Assembly (NCBI GenBank): GCA_903832005.1
Contig: CAIKZO010000028.1
Location: forward strand, 154,141-218,140
Length of the DNA: 64,000 bases
Direction of reading: 5' to 3'
Origin: Enhydrobacter aerosaccus
Lineage (GTDB): Bacteria > Pseudomonadota > Alphaproteobacteria > Reyranellales > Reyranellaceae
The translations under genes were made by a program, and so were the position numbers. Below, piece by piece: positions 7,950 to 19,210 of the stretch (position 1 is its first letter; each line of letters starts with the position of its first letter). The notes under the pieces are model-generated. The model ran no database searches, was not told the origin of the DNA, and saw nothing but the letters and a program-made list of their open reading frames with translations.

Positions 7950-10573
7950 ACGACGACGTTCACGATCCGGTTCGGCACGACGATCACGCGCTTGGGCGTC
8001 TTGCCCTCGAGTCCTCGTACCAGTTCCGGTAGCGCGAGCGCGGTCTTTTCCGCCACGTCCTTGGGCGCGTCCTTCGCCAGCTGGATCGTGCCGCGCAACT
8101 TTCCATTGAGCTGCACAGCCACCGTGACCGTGTCGTCGATCACGAGGGCTGCATCGGCTTCCGGCCACGGCGCGTCGGCGAGCAAGGTCTTGTGGCCGAG
8201 CTCTTCCCACAGTTGTTCGGCGAGATGCGGCGTCATCGGCCCGATCAGGCGCACGAAGATCTCGAGCGCCTCGCGCAGCGCCCAGCCGTCGCTTTCGCCT
8301 TTGCTCTTGGCCGTGAAGGCGGAGATCGTGTTGGCAAGTTCATAGAGCCGCGCCACGGCCTTGTTGAAGTGGAAGGCCTCGATGTCGGCCGAGAGGCCGG
8401 CGACGGTCTTGTGCGCCGCGCGGCGTAGATCGGTCGCGGCGCCGGAGAGCGACGCCGGCTTGGCGGCGCCGACCGCCGGCAGGTTGGTCATCGCTTCGCT
8501 GGCGATGCGGTGCAGGCGCTGCTGGAAGCGCCAGGCGCCGGTGACGCCCGCTTCGGTCCACTCGAGGTCGCGCTCGGGCGGACTGTCGGACAGCATGAAC
8601 CAGCGCGCTGTGTCGGCGCCGTAGTCGCGGATGATCTGGTCCGGGTCGACGACGTTCTTCTTCGACTTGGACATCTTCTCCGAACGGCCGACCTCGACCG
8701 GCGACTTGTCGGAGGCGCGCACCAGGTTGCCGCCCGACGTGCGTTCGATTTCTTCGGGCAGCAGCCACGTGCCGTCGCTCGCGCGATAGGTCTCGTGGCA
8801 GACCATGCCCTGGGTGAAGAGACCGTCGAACGGCTCGTCGCGGCCGGTCATCTGCACTTCGCGCATGGCGCGCGTCCAGAAGCGCGAATAGAGCAGATGC
8901 AGGATCGCGTGCTCGACGCCGCCGATATATTGATCGACCGGCATCCAGTATTCGTTCTCGGCACGATCGAACGGCGCGGTCTCGACGCCGGGCGAGGTGA
9001 AGCGGTCGAAGTACCAGCTCGAGTCGATGAAGGTGTCGAACGTATCGGTCTCGCGCCGCGCCGGGCCACCGCAGATCGGACAAGCAACGTGCTTCCAGGT
9101 CGGGTGATGGTCGAGCGGATTGCCCGGCCGGTCGAAGGTGACGTCGTCCGGCAGCTTCACCGGCAGATCCTTCTCCGGCACCGGCACCACGCCGTCCTTC
9201 TCGCAATGGATCGCGGGAATCGGGCAGCCCCAATAACGCTGCCGGGAGACCAGCCAGTCGCGCAACCGGTACTGCGTCGTGCCCTTGCCCACGCCCATCT
9301 CCTCGAGGCGGGCAATCACTTTGACCTTGGCGTCTTCGACTTCGAGCCCGTTCAGGAACTCGGAGTTCACGATCACGCCGTCGTCGACGTACGGCATCTC
9401 GACCTTAAGCGGCCGTGATTGGTTCTTGTCATCTGGCGGTGCAACCACCTGGAGAATCGGCAAGCCATATTTGGTCGCGAACTCATAGTCGCGCTCGTCG
9501 TGGGCTGGGCAGCCGAAGATCGCGCCGGTGCCGTATTCCATCAGCACGAAGTTGGCGGCGTAGACCGGCACGGTCCGCCCCGGGACCAGCGGATGCTTGG
9601 CGAGCAGCGGCAGCTTGTAGCCCTGCTTCTCTGCCGTCTCGACTTCCGCTGCGGCGGTGCCGGTCTTGCGGCATTCGGCGATGAAGTGCTGCAGGCCGGG
9701 ATCCTTGGTCGCAAGCTCGCTGGTGATCGGATGATCGGGCGAGAGCGCCATGAACGAGGCGCCGAACAGCGTGTCCGGCCGCGTCGTGAAGATCTCGAGC
9801 TTGCCACGGTCTGCACCGGACGCATCGGTCAGCTCGAACGCGAGACGCGCGCCGCGGCTCTTGCCGATCCAGTTCGCCTGCATCAGGCGCACCTTCTCGG
9901 GCCAGCGGTCGAGCGTATCGAGGCGGCTCAGCAACTCGTCGGCGAAGCTCGTGATCTTGAGGTTCCATTGCGTGAGCTTGCGGCGCTCGACGGTGGCGCC
10001 GGTGCGCCAGCCCTTGCCCTCGATCACCTGCTCGTTGGCCAGCACCGTGTTGTCGACGGGATCCCAGTTGACCCAGGCCTCGCGGCGATAGGCGAGACCG
10101 GCCTTCCAGAAGTCGAGGAACATCTTCTGCTCGTGCCGGTAGTAGCTCGGGTCGCAGGTGGCGAGCTCGCGGCTCCAGTCGAGCGACAGGCCCATCGACT
10201 TCAGCTGTGCCTTCATCGTGGCGATGTTGGCGTAGGTCCAGGTCTTGGGATGGGTCTTCTTCTCGATCGCGGCGTTCTCGGCCGGCAGGCCGAAGGCATC
10301 CCAACCCATCGGGTGCAGTACGTTGAAACCCTTGGCGCGCTTGTAGCGAGCGATCACATCGCCCTGCGTGTAGTTCCGCACGTGGCCCATGTGGATGCGT
10401 CCCGACGGATAGGGAAACATCTCGAGCACGTAGTATTTGGGACGCGCCTTATCCATCACGGCGCGAAAGGTCTCGCGTCCGTCCCAGACCTGCTGCCACT
10501 TGGCTTCGGTCTCGCGGAAATTATAGCGCTTGGGTTCGGACGCGGTTGTTGACGACGCGGGGGACGACGACAC
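7946..10573 (-). CDS. leuS: Leucine--tRNA ligase
   Basis: This 875-residue class I aminoacyl-tRNA synthetase charges tRNA-Leu. The catalytic HIGH-type motif is HMGH in [18 protein letters not shown], and KMSKS is intact near residue 640 ([10 protein letters not shown]). The editing domain (CP1) is present, with [10 protein letters not shown] and the CPAHDERD segment. The C-terminus has the usual anticodon-binding and LeuRS-specific regions, ending NRIVNVVV. I use GTG 10573 with GGGAG about 8 bases upstream. A terminator-like hairpin lies just before it (10597-10622). The gene is downstream of the DUF3576 lipoprotein gene, a common alphaproteobacterial order. Confidence 0.97.
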   Translation of the reverse strand: MSSSPASSTTASEPKRYNFRETEAKWQQVWDGRETFRAVMDKARPKYYVLEMFPYPSGRIHMGHVRNYTQGDVIARYKRAKGFNVLHPMGWDAFGLPAENAAIEKKTHPKTWTYANIATMKAQLKSMGLSLDWSRELATCDPSYYRHEQKMFLDFWKAGLAYRREAWVNWDPVDNTVLANEQVIEGKGWRTGATVERRKLTQWNLKITSFADELLSRLDTLDRWPEKVRLMQANWIGKSRGARLAFELTDASGADRGKLEIFTTRPDTLFGASFMALSPDHPITSELATKDPGLQHFIAECRKTGTAAAEVETAEKQGYKLPLLAKHPLVPGRTVPVYAANFVLMEYGTGAIFGCPAHDERDYEFATKYGLPILQVVAPPDDKNQSRPLKVEMPYVDDGVIVNSEFLNGLEVEDAKVKVIARLEEMGVGKGTTQYRLRDWLVSRQRYWGCPIPAIHCEKDGVVPVPEKDLPVKLPDDVTFDRPGNPLDHHPTWKHVACPICGGPARRETDTFDTFIDSSWYFDRFTSPGVETAPFDRAENEYWMPVDQYIGGVEHAILHLLYSRFWTRAMREVQMTGRDEPFDGLFTQGMVCHETYRASDGTWLLPEEIERTSGGNLVRASDKSPVEVGRSEKMSKSKKNVVDPDQIIRDYGADTARWFMLSDSPPERDLEWTEAGVTGAWRFQQRLHRIASEAMTNLPAVGAAKPASLSGAATDLRRAAHKTVAGLSADIEAFHFNKAVARLYELANTISAFTAKSKGESDGWALREALEIFVRLIGPMTPHLAEQLWEELGHKTLLADAPWPEADAALVIDDTVTVAVQLNGKLRGTIQLAKDAPKDVAEKTALALPELVRGLEGKTPKRVIVVPNRIVNVVV

Positions 10574-10596
10574 GGAAGGACTCCCAAAACGACAGA

Positions 10597-10622
10597 GGCC
10601 GCAGCGAGTGCAAGCTGCGGCC
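10597..10622 (-). promoter_or_regulatory. Hairpin in the leuS leader
   Basis: The perfect 9-bp inverted repeat GGCCGCAGC / GCTGCGGCC with an 8-base loop lies between the DUF3576 gene and leuS. Read in the direction of transcription (minus strand) it is followed by TCTGTCGTTTT, a weak U-tract. It may end or attenuate the upstream transcript, or be a leader structure of leuS. No leucine-rich leader peptide is evident in the 87-bp gap. Confidence 0.5.
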
Positions 10623-10660
10623 CCTTAAGTCAAGTACGGACGTGACTTCAGACGCCGCCC

Positions 10661-11251
10661 TCAGGTTCCACCCTGCGCGATGCGAAGCTGGCGGGCGCGG
10701 GTAAGGATCGCGTTCTCGATATCGGTGTTGGTGTGCGGATCGACCTGGGCGTCGACCCAGGCGCCGCCCTTCGGATTGGTCTGCTGCTTGAAGACCGCTA
10801 CGCGGACGCCGTCGGCGCGCAGCTCGCGGTCGAGGATGGTGATCTGCACCTTCATGCGCTCGGTCGGCGCCTCCGCCGGCGTGTACCAGTCGGTGATGAT
10901 CACGCCGCCGAACGGATCGGCCGAGACCAGCGGGATGAAGTTGATGGTGTCGAGGCTGGCGCGCCAGAGATAGGCGTTGACCGCGACGCCGGTGCCGCTG
11001 TCATCCTTCTTCTCGGACTTCGAGCCGAACAGGCCGCCCGGGCCGAACAGGCTGCCGGTCTCCCGATTCTGGCCTCCCAGGCCCTGCGAGGCCTGCTCCT
11101 TACTGGCGCGGCCGGCGCCGTAATCGCGTTCCTTGACGGCGCTGGGATCGCCGCCGCAACCGACGAGGGCGGTCAGGAAGAGTGCTGCCAAGAGCACGCG
11201 AAGGGGTGTTGCAACCACCGATTTTCTGCTGTCGTCGTCGAAATTCTTCAT
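10661..11251 (-). CDS. DUF3576 lipoprotein
   Basis: This 196-residue protein has a lipoprotein signal: hydrophobic VLLAALFLTALVGC with Cys at the lipobox. A low-complexity linker follows, then a globular domain (about 85-195) containing VNAYLWRASLDTINFIPL and GGVIITDWY. That pattern is typical of the DUF3576 family found upstream of leuS in alphaproteobacteria. It is likely anchored to the outer or inner membrane facing the periplasm. The family function is not established. It is divergent from the porin, with about 400 bp between. Confidence 0.85.
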   Translation of the reverse strand: MKNFDDDSRKSVVATPLRVLLAALFLTALVGCGGDPSAVKERDYGAGRASKEQASQGLGGQNRETGSLFGPGGLFGSKSEKKDDSGTGVAVNAYLWRASLDTINFIPLVSADPFGGVIITDWYTPAEAPTERMKVQITILDRELRADGVRVAVFKQQTNPKGGAWVDAQVDPHTNTDIENAILTRARQLRIAQGGT

Positions 11252-11650
11252 AGGAGCCTATCCGAATCCGGCCTCGGTGGCGGCGCCCGGGGCGCGGCCG
11301 GCGGACCATATGCGCACCACAAGTTGACTGCAAGCGGCCGAATTGAGGCGGATTCTTCGATCCCACAGCGAAACTGATAGGGTTTCTATTAAGGACTGAT
11401 GATCGCTTTACTAGCCCTTGTCCCAAGGGCTCGAAAGGCCCCTAGGGCCGGCTGAAATTGTGACAAAGACGCCACAGGTGCGGAGAGATTCAGGAGCGCG
11501 CGCGTCCATTTCTTGACCGGCCTTTGACCCACGTGTTCTATGCCTCGGTCGCAGGCGGGTTTGCGCGTGCCTTGGTTGAGGGTAACGCGTCCGTCGGTCA
11601 GACAGGCCTTTTAAGTACGTACCAGTCTCTGATCAATGAGAGGGAGAATG
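11252..11650. other. Long intergenic region, divergent lipoprotein/porin promoters
   Basis: No gene is seen in these 399 bp. They must hold the promoters for the DUF3576-leuS unit (minus) and the porin (plus). Visible structure: a 7-bp perfect inverted repeat AGCCCTT / AAGGGCT with a 5-base loop (11413-11431), a near-palindrome GGCCCCTAGGGCC just after it, and two TTGACC hexamers (11513-11518, 11524-11529). No convincing -10 box is correctly spaced from either hexamer. A long structured leader would fit a highly expressed porin. Confidence 0.5.
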
Positions 11651-13045
11651 ATGAAAAAGCTTTTGCTAGGCTCGACCGCCCTGGCCGTTGGTGGTCTCAT
11701 GGCCGCCCCCGCCATGGCAGCCGACCCCATCAAGATGGGTGTTGGTGGCTACTACCAGTTCTACGCACTCGCCGGCCAAGTCGAGAGCAACTACGCCTTG
11801 AACGGCACTTCGGTGCAGTACAAGGGCGTGCAGTTCATCCAGGAAGGTGAAATTCATTTCATCGGCCAGTCGAAGATGGACAACGGCACGACGATCGGTC
11901 TCCGCGTTGAGCTCGAAGCCTGGAACCCGGCGACGAACGCCAACGGCACCGGCGGCGTTGCTGTCGGTTCGTCGGCCCGCACGATCGACGAAGCCTACCT
12001 GTTCGCCTTCGGCGACTGGGGTCGTGTTGAATTCGGCGCCAAGGACGACGCCGGCTACATCATGTACTACGGCGCTCCGTCGGCCCTGCTCGGCTTCGGC
12101 TTCTTCCAGCACAACTCGTCGTTCAGCTGGACGAACCCGATCGCCAACTCGAACAACAAGGCGGCGTTCCGCATCTCGACCCAGACGATCGACGGCCAGT
12201 ATCAGGACGTTAACCGCATCAACTACTACACGCCGCGCTTCGCCGGCTTGCAGATCGGTGTCGGCTACGCTCCGAAGATCAACCTGTCGGCGGCAACCGG
12301 CGCGGCTCTGAACGGCCCGCAGGCGAACACCGGCGGCGTGTGCGGCTTCAACGACGCCACCACGGCCAACGCTTGCCCGACCAACGACAACTCGTGGCAG
12401 GATGCTCTCGTCATCGGCGCCAACTACCTGAACAAGTTCGGTGATGTCAGCGTCGCTGGCTATGCATCGTACTCGTACATGTCGTTCGTTGGCGGCCTGG
12501 GCAATCTGCCCGGCACCGGCGGCGGCGCCAACACGTCGACGGGTGCGAACCTGACGTCGTGGAAGCAGATGGTGTTCGGCGCGCAGGTCAGCTACGCGGG
12601 CTTCACCCTCGGTGGTTCGTACGGCTGGGACAACAACGGCCTCGGCTCGAACTACTACACCAACGTCGACAACGACACGCGCTCCTACGCTCTTGCTTTG
12701 ATGTATGAGACGGGTCCGTGGCAGTTGTCGGTTGGCGGCGTCGTGTCGTTCAACAACAACGGTAACGGCAGCTTGTCGATCACCAACCTGGGCCAGGGCC
12801 TGAGCAGCGCTGCTGTTCTCGGTGCTCCGACCTCCACGACCAATGCCTTCGGCGGCAACCCGAACGTCGGTGGCCTGCAGTTCGGCACCGAAACGGCCAC
12901 GAAGATCGAAGTTGGCGCCAACTACGCGATCGGACCGGGCGTGAAGATGATCGGTGGCTTCATCTACAACAACCTGCAGGGACCGTCGAACGCGGTCGCT
13001 GGCCAGTCTTGGGCCGCCCTGCTGGGTATGGACTTCCGCTTCTAG
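11651..13045 (+). CDS. Outer-membrane porin
   Basis: This protein of about 464 residues has a signal peptide (KKLLLGSTALAVGGLMAAPAMA, cleavage before ADPIKMG) and a beta-barrel body. It shows alternating aromatic/polar strands, many Asn/Gly/Tyr loops, and a C-terminal strand ending in Phe (LLGMDFRF), the outer-membrane sorting signal. It is related to the general diffusion porins of alphaproteobacteria. ATG 11651 is chosen because of the purine-rich GAGAGGGAG at 11638-11646. ATG 11648 and ATG 11636 are in-frame alternatives. The coding sequence favours C-ending codons for Asn, Tyr and Phe, as in highly expressed genes, and a strong terminator follows. It is probably the major porin. Confidence 0.92.
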   Translation: MKKLLLGSTALAVGGLMAAPAMAADPIKMGVGGYYQFYALAGQVESNYALNGTSVQYKGVQFIQEGEIHFIGQSKMDNGTTIGLRVELEAWNPATNANGTGGVAVGSSARTIDEAYLFAFGDWGRVEFGAKDDAGYIMYYGAPSALLGFGFFQHNSSFSWTNPIANSNNKAAFRISTQTIDGQYQDVNRINYYTPRFAGLQIGVGYAPKINLSAATGAALNGPQANTGGVCGFNDATTANACPTNDNSWQDALVIGANYLNKFGDVSVAGYASYSYMSFVGGLGNLPGTGGGANTSTGANLTSWKQMVFGAQVSYAGFTLGGSYGWDNNGLGSNYYTNVDNDTRSYALALMYETGPWQLSVGGVVSFNNNGNGSLSITNLGQGLSSAAVLGAPTSTTNAFGGNPNVGGLQFGTETATKIEVGANYAIGPGVKMIGGFIYNNLQGPSNAVAGQSWAALLGMDFRF

Positions 13046-13066
13046 TCATCTCGACTGGATCGAAAG

Positions 13067-13098
13067 GGAAAGAGCGGGCGAAAGCCCGCTCTTTTCTT
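13067..13098 (+). terminator. Strong rho-independent terminator of the porin gene
   Basis: The stem AAGAGCGGGC / GCCCGCTCTT has a GAAA tetraloop and is followed by TTCTTTT. The stem is perfect, the loop is the stable GNRA type and the T-tract is clear. It lies about 25 bases after the porin stop. Confidence 0.93.
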
Positions 13099-13145
13099 TT
13101 GTGCGTCTTCCTGAGCGCCAGGTGGCAGCGTCAGGTAGCCGTGCT

Positions 13146-13913
13146 TCAGGCGATCGCCTTGCGCCCCACGACATTCACGAACAGCGTCGGCATGTAGGTC
13201 CGCGACACCGGCAGCCGCTCGGTGGCCTGGCGGGCCAATACGGCGCGGTTGTCTTCATGATCGAGGACGACCTGGAACAGCCCCTGCTCGACGGCGCCAG
13301 CCCGCGAATCGAGCTCCGGCCGTCCGTCCCGTTCCACCCTGTACGCGACGTCGAGGCCGACATCGCCACCGCTGTAGAACGACGACAGGATCTCCAGCCC
13401 CTCGAACATCAGCATCAGTCCACGCACCGAGAAACGCCAGTAATCGTCGGGCGTGGCATGGAAGGCCTGCGACCACGGCGTGGCGACGAAGGCGAGGCCT
13501 CCCGGCCTCAGCAGGCTCTCGATGTTGCGGGCCGCGCGCAAGGGATCGCGCGTGTGTTCGAGCACGTGGCAGCAGATCACGAGGTCGAAGGGATCGTCGC
13601 CCAGCTTGGCCCCGAGTTGCTTCGGCGAACTGCAAATGTCGAGTACGCTGTCGACGTTGGCGCCTTCGAGCAGATCGATGCCGACGAACCTGGCGCGATC
13701 GCCGAAGCGCTTGGTGACGAGGCCGCGCCAGTTGCGCTCATTGCGATCCGACAGCAGGGCACGCGATCCCACCTGTAACACGCGCGGCGCGCGCTTGCCG
13801 ATCGACGTCGCCAGGCGCTCGAGCAGCAACTCGACCTCGCGCGTAACGCTCGTGCCGACGACGCGTAACTCACCCTTGTGATCCGGGGGAGAGGCGCCGC
13901 CGGCCGCGGTCAT
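13146..13913 (-). CDS. Class I SAM-dependent methyltransferase (lut operon)
   Basis: This 255-residue protein has a Rossmann-type methyltransferase fold. It shows VLQVGSRAL (a degenerate form of the Gly-rich motif I), FVGIDLLEG (acidic residue for SAM ribose), DLVICCHVLEHTRDP (motif with His-Glu-His, as in UbiE/Methyltransf_11) and LRPGGLAFVATPW. The start is ATG 13913, overlapping the lutC stop by 4 bp (ATGA); upstream extensions lie inside lutC. It is the last gene of the lutABC operon. The substrate is unknown, and it is not a standard member of lactate-utilisation operons. Confidence 0.83.
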   Translation of the reverse strand: MTAAGGASPPDHKGELRVVGTSVTREVELLLERLATSIGKRAPRVLQVGSRALLSDRNERNWRGLVTKRFGDRARFVGIDLLEGANVDSVLDICSSPKQLGAKLGDDPFDLVICCHVLEHTRDPLRAARNIESLLRPGGLAFVATPWSQAFHATPDDYWRFSVRGLMLMFEGLEILSSFYSGGDVGLDVAYRVERDGRPELDSRAGAVEQGLFQVVLDHEDNRAVLARQATERLPVSRTYMPTLFVNVVGRKAIA

Positions 13914-14593
13914 TCCCGAACCACCACGATATGCATGCGCCGTGGCCCGTGCGCGCCGAGCTCCATCGCCTGCTCGATGTCGCCAGTGCGCGAAGGCCCG
14001 GTGATGGTGTTCACCGTGCGCGGCATGCGGTCCTTGCCGTAGCGCGCGCGCAGCCTCTCCCACACATCCTCGTAGCCGCCGACGATGTCGGCTTCGCGCA
14101 AGACGACAACATGCGTATCGGGCAGGAGGTTGAGCGTCACCGGATGATCCGGCCCGGAAGCCATCACCAGGGTGCCAGTCTCGGCGATGCCCGCGAAGGC
14201 ACCGGTGATCGACACCTGGTCGCTGCCCTCACCGCGACCGCGCCGCAGCGACAGCATCTTCTGGCTGGCCCAGTCGTAGCCCTCGAGCAGCGGCGAGGGC
14301 GCCATGGCAGCGCGCGCCGGCAGGTTGTTGCGCGCGAGATAATTGCTGACTTCACCCGGCACGTCGCCCGCGGCCACGCGCGCAACGGTGGCGTTGTTGG
14401 TCTCGGCCCATTGGCAGAACAGCGCGACCTTCTCGGGCTGCGGCAAGCGCGCACGCGCCACATCAGGGCCACGCGGCGGCGCGGCGAGGCGCGCTTCAAC
14501 CGCTTGTTTGGCCTCGCCTGACAAGGGGCCGCGCTGGAGCGAGCGGCGGATGCCGTTCAGGATTTGCGAGCGTGGCGAAGAGTCGTCGCTCAT
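13910..14593 (-). CDS. lutC: LutC/YkgG-family lactate utilisation protein
   Basis: This 227-residue protein belongs to the LUD-domain family, the third component of the LutABC L-lactate oxidation complex. Landmarks are SITGAFAGIAETGTLVMASG in the middle and the closing TGPSRTGDIEQAMELGAHGPRRMH segment, both highly typical of LutC. ATG 14593 is used because it overlaps the lutB stop by 4 bp. The protein is soluble with no Cys cluster, as expected. It works with the iron-sulfur proteins LutA and LutB encoded immediately upstream. Confidence 0.93.
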   Translation of the reverse strand: MSDDSSPRSQILNGIRRSLQRGPLSGEAKQAVEARLAAPPRGPDVARARLPQPEKVALFCQWAETNNATVARVAAGDVPGEVSNYLARNNLPARAAMAPSPLLEGYDWASQKMLSLRRGRGEGSDQVSITGAFAGIAETGTLVMASGPDHPVTLNLLPDTHVVVLREADIVGGYEDVWERLRARYGKDRMPRTVNTITGPSRTGDIEQAMELGAHGPRRMHIVVVRE

Positions 14594-16023
14594 GGCCGTG
14601 TCCGTGCGCCGCCGTGGCGTGCCCATTGCGCATGGAAAGTGCCGCCGGCTTGCGGGGCAGGGAAGTCGCGGAAGCGTGTCCATCCGCCGGCCAGTGGCAG
14701 GGTGCCGTAGCGGCCATCGGCCCTGCCGAACAGCGCCAGCACGCGATTGGCGATGCCGGTCAGGCGCCGGTAAAGCTTCGGCCGGCGCGCGAGAAAGCTC
14801 CAGAGCGCCAGGCCCTGTCGCACTGCCTTAGGTGTGAGGTGCCGCTCGAATTCGCGCTCGCGCCAGTGGCGCATCAGCTTCGGCAGAGGAATGCGCACCG
14901 GGCAAACGCTCTCGCAGCGGCCGCAGAAAGTCGAGGCGTTGGGCAAATTGCCGGCCTCCTCGACACCGATCAGTTGCGGCGTCAGCACGGCGCCGATCGG
15001 TCCGGGATAGACCCAGCCATAGGCATGGCCACCGATGGCGCCGTAGACCGGACAATGGTTCATGCAGGCGCCGCAGCGAATGCAGCGCAGGATCTCCTGC
15101 ATTTCGGTGCCGAGCACGCTGGAGCGGCCGTTGTCGAGGATGACGACATGATAGGCCGAGGGCCCGTCGAGATCGCCGTCGCGCTTGGGGCCGGTATTGA
15201 GCGTGGTGTAGGCCGACGATTCCTGCCCCGTCGCCGAGCGCGCCAGCACGCGCAGCAGCACCGCCGCGTCCTCGAGCGTCGGGATCACCTTCTCGATCGT
15301 GGCCAGCACGATGTGCATCTTGGGCAGCGTGTTGGACAGATCGGCGTTGCCCTCGTTGGTCACGAGCATCGACGAGCCGGTCTCGGCCACAAGGAAGTTG
15401 GCGCCGGTCAGGCCGACGTCGGCATCGAGGAATTTCTGGCGCAGGACGTAGCGCGCCTCGGCCACCAGGTCGTTGCGCTCGGTCAGGCGCTTGGTGAAGC
15501 CAAGCGGACCATGATGCTCGAGGAACGTGTCGGCGACCTGGTCCTTGGTGAGGTGGACGGCGGGCGCGATGATGTGGCTGGGCGGCTCTTTGCGCAGCTG
15601 GATGATGTACTCGCCGAGATCGGTCTCGATCGGCGCGATGCCCGCCTCTTCGAGATGATCGTTGAGCGCGATCTCCTCGGCTACCATCGACTTCGACTTG
15701 GCGACCGTTCTGGCACCGACGCTCTTGCACAGGTCGGTGATGATGCGCCGCGCATCGGCGGCGGTCGGTGCCCAATGCACATGGCCACCGAGCGCGATCA
15801 CCTTGCGCTCGAACTCCTCGAGGTAGAAATCGAGATTGGCCAGCGCGTGGTTCTTGATGTCGCGGGCGCGATCGCGCAGCAACTCGAATTCGGGCAGGCG
15901 CTCGGCGGCCAGGCGTCGGCGCTCCGAGAAGCCGACCTTCAGCATGGCCAGTGAATCCTGCAGGTTCGGATTGGCCAGCGCGTCGCTGACGTTGTGCTTG
16001 AAGTCGTGCGCGGTCGATTCCAT
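14590..16023 (-). CDS. lutB: LutB-type iron-sulfur lactate utilisation protein
   Basis: This 477-residue cytosolic component couples lactate oxidation to electron transfer. An N-terminal LUD domain (about 60-300) is followed by two ferredoxin-like [4Fe-4S] motifs: CIRCGACMNHCPVYG (about 310-325) and CGRCESVCPVRIP (about 360-375). Length and architecture match LutB/YkgF. The start overlaps the lutA stop by one base (TGATG) and the end overlaps lutC by 4 bp, so the three are translationally coupled. Confidence 0.95.
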   Translation of the reverse strand: MESTAHDFKHNVSDALANPNLQDSLAMLKVGFSERRRLAAERLPEFELLRDRARDIKNHALANLDFYLEEFERKVIALGGHVHWAPTAADARRIITDLCKSVGARTVAKSKSMVAEEIALNDHLEEAGIAPIETDLGEYIIQLRKEPPSHIIAPAVHLTKDQVADTFLEHHGPLGFTKRLTERNDLVAEARYVLRQKFLDADVGLTGANFLVAETGSSMLVTNEGNADLSNTLPKMHIVLATIEKVIPTLEDAAVLLRVLARSATGQESSAYTTLNTGPKRDGDLDGPSAYHVVILDNGRSSVLGTEMQEILRCIRCGACMNHCPVYGAIGGHAYGWVYPGPIGAVLTPQLIGVEEAGNLPNASTFCGRCESVCPVRIPLPKLMRHWREREFERHLTPKAVRQGLALWSFLARRPKLYRRLTGIANRVLALFGRADGRYGTLPLAGGWTRFRDFPAPQAGGTFHAQWARHGGARTRP

Positions 16024-16847
16024 CAGCGCGTCACCGTCTCGGGCTCGCCGCCCTCAGGCTCTCCAATGGGTGCGATCGAGCCCATGTCGGCCAACACTTC
16101 GGCCACATGCCTGACCTGTACCGCGCTGCCTTCGCGTTGCAGCTTGCCGGCCATGTTCATCAGGCAGCCGAGGTCGCCCGCCAGCAAGGTGCCGGCGCCG
16201 GTCGCGGCGATGTCGCCCGACTTCTCGCCGACCATGGCATTCGAGATTTCGGGATACTTCACGCAAAAGGTGCCGCCGAAGCCGCAGCAGACTTCCGGCG
16301 TCTTCATCTCGCTGAGCTTCAACCCCTCGACCGAGCCGAGCAGTCGCCGCGGCTGTGCCTTGACGCCCAGTTCGCGCAGGCCGGAGCAGGAATCGTGATA
16401 GGTGACAGTGCCCTCATAGCGGGCGGCCACTTTGTCGACGCCCAGCACGTCGACCAGGAACGACATCAGTTCGTAACTCCGCCCGGCGAGATTCTCAGCC
16501 CGCGCTTTCATCGCGGGATCGTCGTCGAACAGGCCAGGATAATGATGGGACAGCATGCCGCCGCAGGACCCCGACGGCGCCACGACGGCCTCATAGCCCT
16601 CGAAGGCGTCGATGATCTGCGTGGCGATGGCGCGGGTCGTCGCGCGGTCGCCGGAATTGTAGGCCGGTTGGCCGCAGCAGACCTGCAGCGGCGGGACCTC
16701 GACGATGCATCCGGCATCCTCGAGCAATTTGATCGCGGCGAAACCGACCGACGGCCTGAAAAGATCGACCAGGCAGGTGACGAAAAGCGCAACGCGACGC
16801 GCAGGTGGTGAATGTTTGTCGTGCAAATTGGACACGACGGGCACCAT
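16023..16847 (-). CDS. lutA: LutA-type (Fe-S)-binding oxidoreductase subunit
   Basis: This protein of about 274 residues has two CCG (heterodisulfide-reductase-like) domains: VCCGQPAYNSGD and SGSCGGM in the first half, then HDSCSGLRELG and CCGFGGTFCVKYPEIS in the second. This is the LutA/YkgE pattern, which binds a cubane-type cluster. It is the first gene of the lutABC-methyltransferase operon, so the transcript starts in the short gap shared with katG, which contains the ICE operator. ATG 16847 is the likely start but has no good ribosome-binding site. An in-frame TTG at 16871 would add 8 residues. Confidence 0.92.
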   Translation of the reverse strand: MVPVVSNLHDKHSPPARRVALFVTCLVDLFRPSVGFAAIKLLEDAGCIVEVPPLQVCCGQPAYNSGDRATTRAIATQIIDAFEGYEAVVAPSGSCGGMLSHHYPGLFDDDPAMKARAENLAGRSYELMSFLVDVLGVDKVAARYEGTVTYHDSCSGLRELGVKAQPRRLLGSVEGLKLSEMKTPEVCCGFGGTFCVKYPEISNAMVGEKSGDIAATGAGTLLAGDLGCLMNMAGKLQREGSAVQVRHVAEVLADMGSIAPIGEPEGGEPETVTR

Positions 16848-16877
16848 GGCAGCGGTAAAAAATCGGTGCAATGCCCC

Positions 16878-19141
<2,264 letters not shown>

Positions 19142-19168
19142 AGCCGAGTCCGCGCGATCGTGATCGGG

Positions 19169-19191
19169 GAGGGGCGGCAACGTCGCCCCTC
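19169..19191 (+). terminator. Stem-loop after katG
   Basis: GAGGGGCG / CGCCCCTC gives an 8-bp GC-rich stem with a 7-base loop, starting 28 bases after the katG stop. No T-run follows, so it may protect the transcript end or slow polymerase rather than act as a classic terminator. Confidence 0.45.
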
Positions 19192-19210
19192 TCATGGCAT
19201 TATAACCGTC

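Noticed and set aside
11513..11541. Sigma-70 promoter for the porin (TTGACC then TTCTAT, 17-base spacing)
   Set aside because: The -10 matches only 3 of 6 bases; too weak to annotate as a promoter.
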